Assembly (NCBI RefSeq): GCF_040802235.1
Contig: NC_133167.1
Coordinates: 1,255,001 to 1,319,000 of the forward strand
Direction: 5' to 3'
Origin: Manis javanica
Lineage: Eukaryota > Chordata > Mammalia > Pholidota > Manidae
Length of the DNA: 64,000 nucleotides
Both the position numbers and the translations under genes were made by a program. Of this stretch, positions 44,801 through 56,800 are shown one piece after another. Every line of letters begins with the position of its first letter. The stretch's first letter is position 1. The notes below the pieces were generated by a model. It was not told where the DNA came from. It ran no database searches and saw nothing but the letters and a program-made list of their open reading frames with translations.

Positions 44801-47800
44801 AGTCCTGGCTGTACGCCAGCCGCCTCCTGCAGTACGCGAACGCCCTGGAGCACCTGCTGAGCACAGGTGCGGCGCCCACGCAGGGGCCGTAGGGACGCCG
44901 TGCACCTGAGCCCTGCTCTGGGCTTCGGAATTCAGTTTTACGTCGCTTGCTAAGTAGGGCTTTGCTCCAAGGGTAATTGGTGGGGCAGACTGTCTTCCCA
45001 GTAAGATCATAAATTCCCTGAGACCCATGTTATAGTTGCTTTAGGATAAAGTTCACTTAATATTACTTCGTTTTTGTGTGCTGGAGCATGATCTTTGGGC
45101 TGTGTGGAATTTCCACGCCACCACTCTAAGCTTATAGAAGTGTGTCAAAGTAGTGGAGGAAAGAGAGAACCTGTAGAAGTGGAATTGCCCTTGGGAAGGT
45201 GCGGCTGTGCATCATGCAGACATGCAATGCACAAAATAGCATTGTCTCCGAGCAGAGGTGGGCTGGGGTTTACCATCAGTCTGCAGGGTAGAAGTCAGAC
45301 CTGGAGAAGGTACAGCAGTGGGGGAGGGGGCACACATTGCCCCTGGGCCCATTCAGGAAAGGTGATGTGTCCCTGGAAGTTGTCCAAAGCAGCAGGAAAT
45401 GGGCAGGGCTGTTTATTGGGGTAGGCGAGGTCTGGAGTCTGGGAGACAGGTATCAGGGGTAAGGACACAAAGTTTGGGGGCTGGAGTGGGGAGGGTGGGC
45501 GGGCAGAGGCACAGGCTGCTCACAGAGTGAGGTGGGGTCCAGGCAGGATCCAGGTGCATCCAGGCAGGTCAAGGTGCATCCAGGTGAGTCATGGTGCGTC
45601 CAGGTGGGTCCAGGCAGGTCCAGGCCAGCTGTGCCGTCACCCTGTGGACCAGCCCCGAAACGTCCCCGATGCTGCCGCCTTGACCAGAGCCACCAAGCCG
45701 TGGCGGGTCTAAACTCGGGCAGAAGCAGGTGGCATGTGTGCGTGTGAGCAGGCGGTGGGGTGTTTGTGTGAGCTCAGTGTTGGCCGCCACAGTTACCTGG
45801 TGAGCTTATTTATAAACAGCTCAGCAGCCTCCTAAGGCATCTACTTCGTGGGTGTGCGTGTGAGAACAAGGGCCCCAGGAGCCATGGCTTCCTGTCTGGT
45901 AGGGCCGCACGTGTATGGTGTGTGCCACCAGACGCACGAGGATGCTCTGTGTCTGAACAGGTACAGAGGGACCCGGTTCCCGTCTCGCTTCCTAAAGTTT
46001 TACCAGTGACGCTTTTCCTTCGGCCAGTGTAAGCCCCGCTTCGGGTTAGCACTGCTGCCAGGACAGGGCGTGGCCCGCCTCCCGTGTTCAGCACCAGGAC
46101 GCAGCTCCCCGCAGCCGGTCAGCGCTGGGAGTTCATACTGACACTCACTCCGCTCATGTTAGATTCTTTTTGAAGTATACTTAGACCTGGTATTAGGACT
46201 CCCCACGTCTTAAAATTAAAAAGACACATTTTAAAAGAAAACTTACCTTGTTTGATTTTGTGTCACTGTAATTTGTCGGTGACGTGAGTGTTCAGTGAGT
46301 GCCTGCAGCGTAGCAGGTGCGCAGACGCTAGGATGCTGCGCAAGGCGAGCCCCCGCCCCTCCTGGGGCTGAGGGTAAATGAGGGGAGAGTCCGGCCCTGT
46401 GTCCCATCGAGCTGAGAGGAAGGGGTTGCGTGTAGGGCTGGGGGCCGCACTTCCTGATGGGAAGGTGAGAGGGTGGGCACAGGGATTCTGGCCGGGCCCC
46501 TGGGGACCAGCCCCGAGTGGCAGTAGAGCCCTCTGTGTGCCACAGGACTGTCTAGAGGCCTCTGGCCCCCGTGCAGCAAGCAGGGCCGGGGGGTGGGATG
46601 AGGTCAGAGAAGTGGGCGGGTGAGGAGGTTTTCCTCCAAAGCAGAGAGGGGGCCGTGGGGTTTGAGCAGAGGGCTTACAGGGCCTGGTTTCAGCCTTGGC
46701 AGTGCCGCCTGCTGTTGGGGGGCCAGGGCAGAGCCGGGGTTGGGGTGCAGAGCCTGGGGAGTTGGTGCTGTGGCTTCGTCAGGTGCGGTGGCCGCACGCT
46801 GAGGAGGTAACGGCGGCTGCTGTGCATGGTCAGGAGCACGTGGGCGGTGTGCTGATGGCTGGGGGCTGAGGTGACGTCGGGATGGTCTTCCTGAGCCGCT
46901 GGCGGAGGTGGGGTTGCCGTGGGCATGGTGGGGTGGGAGACCCATGGTTTAACAGAAGCACTTTGCTGTTAACTGGGTGCTTTTGTTCAGCTGAAGGACG
47001 AACAGCATGTTCACCGTTGACATCAGGGTGTTAGGTTTTGAAAATTATTTCCTACTTACAAGCCCATGTGTGTTCTTTTGAAACTGTTTGGTGAAAGTAT
47101 GCAATTGTAAGTAGATTTTTTCCCCTTTCTAAAATGAAATTACTAGCTTCCAGTGCTGGCTTCATTACCTGATTGTTTTTGTCTCCCTGCTTTACACAGG
47201 ACAAGGTGTTGTACTGGAACGCTCCGTGTACAGTGACTTTGTTTTTGTGGAGGCGATGTACGGCCAGGGATTCATCCGGAAGCAGTGTGAGTCAGGGCTG
47301 CCCACCAGCCTTCCTGGATGTGCTGGGTAGCTTTGTGAAGGGGCTGGGGACTCGTCTCGCAGTTAGTACGGGTCCTCTGAGTGACTGTTACATGGATGTG
47401 AATCAATACCATTACCTGTTGAATTTCCACAGGGAAAAATGATTCTTTCCACCCCTTTTCCCTCCTAAATTCACACGTCCTGTGAAAGCAGTGTGGTGTC
47501 CTGGGTCCTTGAATAGCTGAACCCCTGGGCTTACGCCGTCTTGCCCAGGAGCCCCTCCAGCTCTGCTAACCTGCGCTCTTCAGCATCAGCCTGACTGAAC
47601 TGCCCAGTGTCCGGTGCCGTGTCTTTACGTATCCACGTTGCCTGCGCCTGCCTGGTAGTGTCACTGCCCTGCTCCCCTTCTCTCTGACACAGGGCCGTGC
47701 CAGCGCTTTTAGGGACAGCAGCTCTGGGTTGGGGAATTGTTGGAGGTCTGGCAGGTGGCAAAAGGGCAAGAATAAAAAGCTCCTGGTTGCAATAGCCAGA

Positions 47801-50800
47801 CTGTGGGGAGTGGTGGACGCCTGTCAGGGTGGGGCCAGGGCTGTGCGAGTCCTTGTGGCCAGCCAGCCTGTAGACGTGCTCGTCTGCAGGGGACATGGGC
47901 ACCGGCGTCCAGGGAGCCGCTCTAGCTGGTGGGCGGCTCCGATCCGGAGGGCGGACGAGTTGGTAGATGAGCAGGGAGATTGCAGGAAGCTGAGGGAGTC
48001 GGGAGGTGGGGCCGTTGGCTCTGCCTGCTCACCTCCTGCCGTTGAGGGTAGTCCACCCATGTGCTTGCAGAAAGGGCAACTGGGCCCTGCTTCTGACCAA
48101 GGCACCGGCCGATCCGCGCCGGGCCTTGTGAGCAGCAGCTGAAGTCGGTGGACCGGCGTTGCTGGCACGCTGGCTGAGCACCAGGCTCTGCCGTAGGTGC
48201 GCTGACTGCCAGAAACAGCACTGACAGCCCCTCTGTCTTCTCAGGCGCTGTGGAAGCATGCAGGAGGGTGTCTCGCCAGCAGGGGCGGAGGTGGTCGGGG
48301 ACAGCGTCCCTTCAGAGGGAGCCCTGGCTAGAGGTCGGCAGCTGGGGCCCTGGGGCTGCGCTTGCAGGCCTGCACCGTGGCTGGCATGCGTGGGTTTTCA
48401 TGCGAGTGCTGAGGAGCCATGGAGGGTCTCAGGCAGTGGGGGCTGTGGTGAGATGGGGGCTCGTTCATTTGAAGGGCACGTTTGGAAGGGACAACAAAGC
48501 AAAGGAGACCCTTTGGGAGGAAGTCGGAGTAGGATGGGTGGGCCCTTAGGATGAAGGCCCACAGGGGAGGGTGGTCTGCACTTGGTGAGCTGGGGGGCCA
48601 GCTTTGTGGGGGATGTGGGAGAGTGAAAGCAGGCCACAGGGCTGACGGAGCCACCAGGTGGGCAGGATGCCACGGGGCAGTGGGCTGAGGAGGAGGTTTT
48701 GTATCTGGAGCGTTGAGTTAGAGATTCCCTCCTGTGAGGTGGCCAGTTGGTGATGTCTGCCAGGTAGCCGCATGTCAGCCTGACGTCCAGAGGACCAGTC
48801 AGGGCTGGAGACAGGTTTTGGGGGAGCTGGTGCTCATGGTGGACACACACGTCCCAGGACACGCCAGCACGTGAGAGATGAGGATGAGCGTCAGAGCTGC
48901 AGTGTATTTCCCAGGAGAAGAGGCCCTGCCAGTGCTCCCAGCCCACGAGAGGGTGTCAGTCGTCATAAGGAGTGTTAGTGTCCAGTGGGTCAGGACCTCA
49001 GAAGTGACTGTGAGGGGCTGGTGGCTTTAATGAGTTGCTTCTGTGTTGGTTTGGTGAAGAACGTCCCCTTGAGGGTGGCTGGATCCCAGTGAGGTGGAAG
49101 ATGACCCGGGGAGTGGGAGTGCCCGCAGGACTGATGCAGGTGGGTTCGCGGGGCAGGAGGAGGTGGAGGGCAGTCCTCCCTGGCGGCGGGGCGACTGGAC
49201 TGTTCGGGCTGAATGGGGAGGGGGCACCTGCACCGAGTGCATCCTGCCGGGACAGGGGCAGCACCACAGCCCAGGCTTGGCCGCTGACTTGGGCTCCACT
49301 GCTGTGTGGTCCTCGTGGTCCTGCAGCTCAGAGCCTGCCAGGCCTCGGATCCAAGGCCCTTCCTAAGTAGCTGCTAGAGCAGGAGTCAGCAGGAGTGGCC
49401 ACCTGAACGTGTTCTTCAGAGCCAAGTGATTATCTTTCTGTGGATCTTAGCATGATCACACAAGTATATTGCTTCTGGAACTTTCTACCACATGACAATG
49501 TGCAGGGCCAATGGTTTCTTCCCATTGCTCCCCTGTGGGGAGGGGGGCGTGATTTCATTTCAGTGGCCTGTTGAATTCTAGTAACGTCAGTTACACTCAG
49601 GGATTTCAAGGTGCAGAATGTCTTCAAAAGAACGTGTGCAAATGCCCTGGCACTGTAGTGTGTGCACATCAAGCGTGTGGCCAGTGCCGGCGGCTGAGAG
49701 CGGTGTGTGGTTCACAGACTGACCCGAGGCTCTGAGAACTGCACATGCCTTGCCCTTTACTCGGAGAGCAGAGTGCGCCTCAGAAATGTGCCCGTGGCCT
49801 GCTGATGACAGGCACCTCTCTCTCGCGTCCAGGTGTGGACCACTACAACGAGGTGAAGAAGGTCACCATCTGTGAGTACCTGCCTCCCCACGTGGTGATC
49901 TACGTCGACGTGCCTGTGCCCGAGATCCAGGCTCGGATTCAGAAGAAAGGAGACGTACGTTCACTTTTAAACCAAAGACCAGCCTCCCTCTGTGTCCTGA
50001 TTACTTGTGCCGCGGGTCAGCTCTTAGACGAGGGCCTCTGCGGTGGCGGTCGGCTGTGTGGGTTGCGCGCAGCCCTCGGGAGGAGGCAGGCGCTGGGGCC
50101 CCCAGGGCACGGCCACTCTGTGAGGGCTTATGAAGCCCTTGCCACCCTCTGTCCTCTGCCAGTGCCCTCCAGGCCCCAGCGCCTGCCCACTTTCATCCCT
50201 GAACCCGTCCCCCAAACCGTCGTGTGAGGCTGGGTAAGTCTGCTGGCAGATCTTCCCCTGCTCGTACCTGTCTGTTCTCTGATGGAGTTTTTGTGTCTCC
50301 TTATTTCAGACACATTGAAAGCAATTTCTGATATCCTTTCAGTCCCCGCTCCTGCCCATTCGATTCAGATTTGGCCTCTCTCCTTGTCCTGCTCACTGAT
50401 TCTAGAGCAGAGGAGTAGTGCGCCCCACACACGCCCACTTCCTTGTCGGATGAGGCTGAGTCAGGCGGCCTGGCCTCTGCAGGTGGAAGTTGCCTGGGGG
50501 TGCTGTAGGCACGCTTCATACGGGCTGGCAAAGGCCTCTTCGCCCGGGGAATGCCGCTCCTGCTCAGGGGACGTTTTCCTGGGGAAAATAGGGTGTTGTC
50601 TTGGACACTGAGGAGAGCGTGAGTGGCCAAGTGTTTGTCAGCCCCCAGCTTGTCCTCAGTGCCGGGACCCTCGCAGGTGCCCTGTACATGCCAGCCTGGA
50701 TGGTGGGCCCTTGGGTGGGCAGTGGGAGAGCACCAGCTACCCTGGGCTGCTGCTGAAAGATCTGTCGGGCACGCTGTCCTCTTCTCTCCAGTGGTGGGCA

Positions 50801-53800
50801 CTAGGCCATGTCTGCCTACCCTGTCGATTGCCAGTCGGTGTGCCTCCCTTGCCTACGAGTTCACTCCTCAGTATGGCGTGCGATTAAGATGTTCAGTGTC
50901 CCACCGGCTGCTGAAAGGTGGGAACTGCGAGGCAGAAGTGGTTTATCTTCCCTCGGGGGTAGTTCAGATGCCTTTGCTTATCATGGTGCTGTTCAGACAC
51001 ACAGATGGGTACATACAGAATTCTTGAGGCAACTTAATCTGGGAAACAATATTTCAGAAACAATTTTGAGGCCCACATTAGAGCGGTGAACTTTTAAATT
51101 TCTCCAGGTAAAGTCTTCCATGAATGCTGTCACCAGCTAACATGAGCACTGTGTGAGCATTTTATCAAAGAAGCATTGTGTTATTTATCAGTGTGTTCCT
51201 ACATTTAGTGTGGGAGACTGGCAGGTAGGAAGCAAGGGGATACATGAGAAGTGTACCAGGAGGAGGTGACGCCGGGGAGGCGGGTCAGGGGAGAGCCGTG
51301 TGCGCTGGCCTGCAGCGCTGCTCGGCCGCGGCAGGTGCCAGATGTGGAAGTTCGCCCCTCAGGTTGCAGTTGTGAATTCCTGAAATTGGCTTAAACCTCA
51401 GATGATAAGGGAAGTGAGCCATGGGAAGCGGGGAGAGGTGGCTGGAGGACTGGGGAGTGGTGGGCGTGCTGAGGCTAGCGGGGGAGAGATGAGCTGGTCC
51501 CGCTAGCGTCTGGAATCTTCCATTGCCTGCAGCCAAGCACACGGCGGGATCGAAGGCCAGCTGTGCTAACTACCAAAGGACTTTTTCTGGTCCCAGTCTA
51601 AGCCACATCTTGAAGCGCTTGCGCAGAGCCCGCATGCTGGGCCCACCAGAGCAAACCAGGTGCTCGTTGTAGGGCAGTAATTCTGATGCCAAGGCCGTTC
51701 CCGGCCACCCCACAGTCTCCACAGTGCTCCGCACAGTGGGTCTGAGAAAGCTGTTTGTGCTTGTTTGCACATTTTACATATGCACAGGGACCAGGAGAAG
51801 TACACACTTGTATTTTTCTGCTCCTGTGTAGCCGCATGAGATGAAGATCACCTCCGCCTACCTTCAGGACATCGAGAATGCCTACAAGAGAGTCTTCTGC
51901 CCACAGATGAGGTAAGCCGAGTGCACGGTGTCTCTCGGGGCTGTGCCCCCCTCACTGGTGCCTCAGGCCCGGCGGCCCGGCTCCCCGCTCACCTGCGTAC
52001 CTGTGCCAGTGGGCGTTGGGACCGTTGTGAGCGACAGCGCCGGCACACATCTCAGCTGGAGCTGGCGGGGTTTGGGCTGGTGTGTTTGGTTTTGATTGGG
52101 TTATCTTGCCAATACTTTTTGTTTTACTTTGTTTCTAATAGTATTTGAAGCCAGAAATAGACCCGTACTATACTCTGTGGCAGGTTTTAGCTTTGGGAAC
52201 CCTTCAGTTTTTATGTCAGGTGGCAGCCACATGCTCATGTTTACCTAGAAAGATCGCCTGTAAGGGCTCAGCAAGTCTGTACGGAAGATTCACGAAGGGT
52301 AAACCGCCTCCTTAGAGTCTTTAAAAGCTATCCTCTGGGTGTTTGGACTGACAGAAACACTGCCGCGTCTTTCTTCTCTCTTCACGCTTGCTCACCTTTC
52401 TTCTTTGTTGAAAGCACACAGGGAAATAGGTCTTGCTGCGCTCCCCGAGTGTGTGCCTGTGTTTGGGCGGTCATGGCCATCGCTGCAGCCTCTCGCCGGT
52501 GGCTCTCCCTCCGTGCCTTAGTCCCGGCGGAGGCCAGCAGGCGCGGAAGTGGCCAGTCCGGCCCGTGGGGTCGGTTCTGTCCTATCTGCCAGGTTGCTTG
52601 TGCCTGAGGCGGGGTGCTCGCCTGGTATAGGCACCTGTGAAATGAATGTCTGTGGAGTCAAGCCCCATGGAAGCCCAGTGTTTGGCTGTAAAATCGGCTC
52701 TAGGTTGTTGCTGGTAGTAGCTGAGCTCTCGCGTCTGTGGGGGCAGGGCCCTGTCTGTGTCACCTGTGCACCCCACACAGTGCACCCTACACAGTGCCTG
52801 CCGCCTGGCAGGGGTGTAGTGCATGTGCTCAGTCACCTGTCACGTGTTTACCTGTCCCCTCTGGTGGCAGACACATCAAGGATGCCACATAGGCTGCTGT
52901 GTGAGAAAAAATAATGCTCTTTCAGTGCCAGCCGCGTCCCTGGGACATCCAAGGAGTGTTTGCAACTTTTGTCTCTTACACACTTGGGTTTAATTGTGGC
53001 TTCTGAGGCTTGCAGGGGTTTCTGTCCCTGCAGTGATCTAGTTGCAGTGAGAGAACACCGTCTGGTTGGATAACTTCCTCTGAATTGGGGAATGAAGTTT
53101 GTCTATAATCACAGTGCCAGAAAGCCTTTCTCTCACACTCGGTATCAGTGTGAGCAGGTGGTGGGGACATGTCGTATAGATCCTTTACCTGTACTGCCTC
53201 AGCTGATTAAACCAGCCACCTGCTGAAGATATGGTAGTTTGAACATAGCTTGTAATTCTTGGACTGTTTACAGATTTACAGCCCATCTGTGAGAGGGCTA
53301 TCCAAACGAGGAAAAGTCCCCTGTTGATGCCATGCAGGTGGTCCACGGTGACTGGCCCATCCTTGGCACCCTGCTGTCTCCTTGCTGGGCGGGGCCTCAA
53401 GCATTCCTGCACGGGCGGGCTCCCCTGTGGGCTACTGCTGGCCTTCACATCTGTCTAACATACTTAGAAGCCTGCAGGTTTCCAGCCAGGGCCTGGCTGG
53501 GCAGCCAGCTCTGCGCACCAGGGGACGTAGTGAGGAAGTGGGCAAGAGTGCGGAGATGACACACAGGGGCAGCTGTCCCTTTCCTTCTGGGGCCCCGCTG
53601 TGGTATCCCAGGGTGTAGACCACAGGCCGGGGACGGGGGCTGTTCTGAGGGTGTCATTTGTCTCCTGAACTGCAGCAGCCCGGAGAGCCTGCCCCCCTCC
53701 AGCCCACACCACTTGGTGCTCTGTACCCATGCCTCCTTGTACTGTCCTGTGACGTGTCCTACAGCAGGGGACTGTCTCTGGCAGCAGAGGCCACGCGGGT

Positions 53801-56800
53801 GCCCTGTCCCCGTAGACACCGGTCTCACTCACGGAGTGAGCAGGGAAGCCAGGACACGTGGCCAGCCACGGGCGCACTTCTGCCGCTCATGTGCCCCTCT
53901 GGTTGGGCTGTGGAGCCAGTGTGGGGCCCAGCTCAGAGAATGTGGGGGTTCAGCTCAGCATAGGGGCTTTAATGTACATTACTGTAAGCTACAGAGTTTA
54001 CACTGAATTTGTCTTGCTTTGTCTTACAGTGAAAAATGTGAAGTTTTACAGTATAGTGTAAGGGAAGCTGAAGATGCAGAAAAGGTAAGGAGATGGGGGA
54101 AAGTTAATAGTTCCTCCTAAGTGTGATTCATGTGTAAGGTTCTTGCAGATCAGATCATCAGTTGAGCTCACACTGGTCTTAGAAACGTCTTTGTTTTATG
54201 ACCTAAGTACCAAGCCAGCCCATCACATTCTCAGATCATGAGGTTTCCATTTTCTTTTAAATAATTCAGTTTCTAGGATCTTGACATTATCAAATGGTTT
54301 GTTCCAACATTTTTATCAAGCAGATGGTGAAATTGAAAGTTGAATTAGTTAATAGGAGAGACTTAGTAATATAAAAATATTATCTTTCCTCAGATTAGTA
54401 GGTACGTTTTGTGAAATTCAAGTCAATCTCAGTGCTGTTTTCGTGAGAACTTAGCAATAGCCAAAAAAATTGAAAAACAGAATAATGGGAACATTTGTCC
54501 TCTCAGATACAAAAGCACACAGCAAATTGGCCATGAATGTGTCTTGTAGTCATACAAGAATGACAGATGACTTTGTGGGGCCAAACAGAGTAGAGAAATG
54601 GGTGCGTGTGTGTGCACGGTGTCAGTTTGGTAAGTCAGTACTTTGAGGGATAATAATGAAGCGGAAGAGAAAGAATCATTTCTTAAGTGGTATGAGGCAT
54701 TTGACCACGCATTTGGCAAAAAACCCCACAAAGTTCCAGATTTTGTATAACATACGAAGCATAAAGTACTAAATAACAAAATAACAAAACATACAAAAAT
54801 TCTAAAAGAAGATGCAGGTTTTATGCATGGGGATTGAAGTGTAGGGATATCAAACAGGAAGAGTTGCAGAATTAAGGACTTTAATGAAGAGGGCCCCTCA
54901 GGGTGTGGGGAGAGGGGAGCGCCGGCGCCGCCTGGGAGGGGGCTGTCCTGCGGGGGGTGGGAGCGGCCCCAGCCATGGAGTCCCCGCCCTGAGGGCCGCC
55001 CCTGCGCCTCCTGCTTGGGCTCAGCAAGCTGCCATTCTTCCCAATCGTTTCCAGACGGTGTGACGCACTGTTCAGAGATGGTATGTATCTGAGAAGAAAG
55101 ACGATACATTTTATTTCTGAGACTGTGTTGTCTCTTGAGTTCATAAATGAATGTCCTCAAGTTCCTGACCCTGCGAGAGTTCCCCGAGCTGGCCGGGCTC
55201 TGGGCGAGAGGCCTCCGGAGGCCTGGCCGAGACGCGGTCGGCGCTCTCCGCTCAGTGCCCTTTCTCACTCTGCTGCCACCGTGAGAGGCTTGGCCCTGCC
55301 TTCTCGGGCGTCCCTGGGAGGACGTGAGTGGCCTGCTACCAACGCACGCTTCCCCAGTCTGGAAGCTTTTCCTCTCCGGACCCTTTCCTCCCAGCCAGCT
55401 GGGTATCTTCGCACCGCCCGTGTGTCAGCTGGGCCAGGCCACTGCTCAGCCGTGCTGCTCCACTCAAGGCCGTGTGCCCAACATCCTTTCTTTTTGAGGC
55501 TTGTGGTGTGATTCTCTCTGCCACATACTTCTGGCTTTTGATGTATTAAAGTGCTGTGTCGTTCAACATTCTGAAGTGGGGCTCGCCATTGAAATAGGGA
55601 TTCCTTCTGTCTTAGGTGGTAGAAGACATCGGATACCTGAAGTACGACAAGGGGCCGTGGCTAGACCAGGATGACCGGACTCTTCACCGACTGCGGATGC
55701 TGTGAGTTGGGGGGCAGGGGGTGGGGCTGGCCTTTTGGGGGTGCTGGGACCTGGGGTGGGGGTGAGAGCTGGCCTCTGGGGGGTGCTGGGGCCTGGGATG
55801 AGGGTGAGAGCTGGCCTCTGGGGGGTGCTGGGGCCCAGGGTGGGGTGCAGAGCTGGCCTTCTGGGGGGTGCTGGGGCCCGAGGTGGGAGTGCAGGGCTGG
55901 CCCTCAGAGGGGCCGCTGGGGCCTGGGGTGGGAGTGTGGGGCTGGCCTTCTGGGGGGCGCATCCCCTGCTGAAGACACTTAGAGAAGTTTGAGGAGTTCT
56001 GTTTCAGTTTAGGTGTTCGCATGCCGGCCAGCACAAGGTGTATCTGCTGTTGTACACAGGCTCCATGTCTCTCCTCTGACGGAGCTTGGCTGCCATTATT
56101 CATTCAGCAAATACTTAGCTTCCACCACGTGCTGGGCGCTGGCCCAGATTTAGGGGATTTAGAATCAGCTAAAACTCCTGCTATCATCAGACGTATTTCA
56201 GCGGGGGGATGGAATACCCAAATCACCAGAACGCTGTGGGTGCCGAAGGCTATGAGGAAAGGTCCCCGGGTAACGGGATAGCAAGGGGCTGGGGTGTGAG
56301 CGATGGGGGCGCTCCGGGGAGGCTGAGAAGGCCTTTCTTCCGAAAAGGCCTGAGTGAGCACAGGGCAGTGAGGGCAGAGCGCCCGGGAGGGTGTGCTGAG
56401 TAGCCAGCCAGTGGGACGGAGCGAGGTGGGGCGGAGGGGGGCCGCTGCCGTGAAGGGGTGCTGGCCGTGAAGAGGACATGGTGGGAGGGGCGGTTCGTGG
56501 GGGTGGCGCCATGGAGGAAGCAGTGGGTCGTGGGGCCTCTGCTGCAGTGGTGAGGACTTGGGATTTCTCTGAACCAGACGAGACACTGTCTTTGAGTCTG
56601 AGCAGAGGAGGACGCATACCGTACATTCTGAGAAGCTCATTCTGGCTATTGTGAGGTTCCTTGTTACCTTCTAAATAGGAAATAATACCATACAAATCTG
56701 CTAAATAGAAAGAAATGCTGCTTCCTGCTGTCATGAAACTGCTCTCGCCAAGGGAATGGCCTCCCTGCCCCCCAGTGAGGGGACCCTCCTCTGCCTTCAT

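Noticed and set aside
49745-50227. 160-codon plus-strand frame around exon 5 as a separate gene
   Set aside because: Its only protein-like part is NDUFA10 exon 5; the rest is intronic read-through past a clear GT donor.
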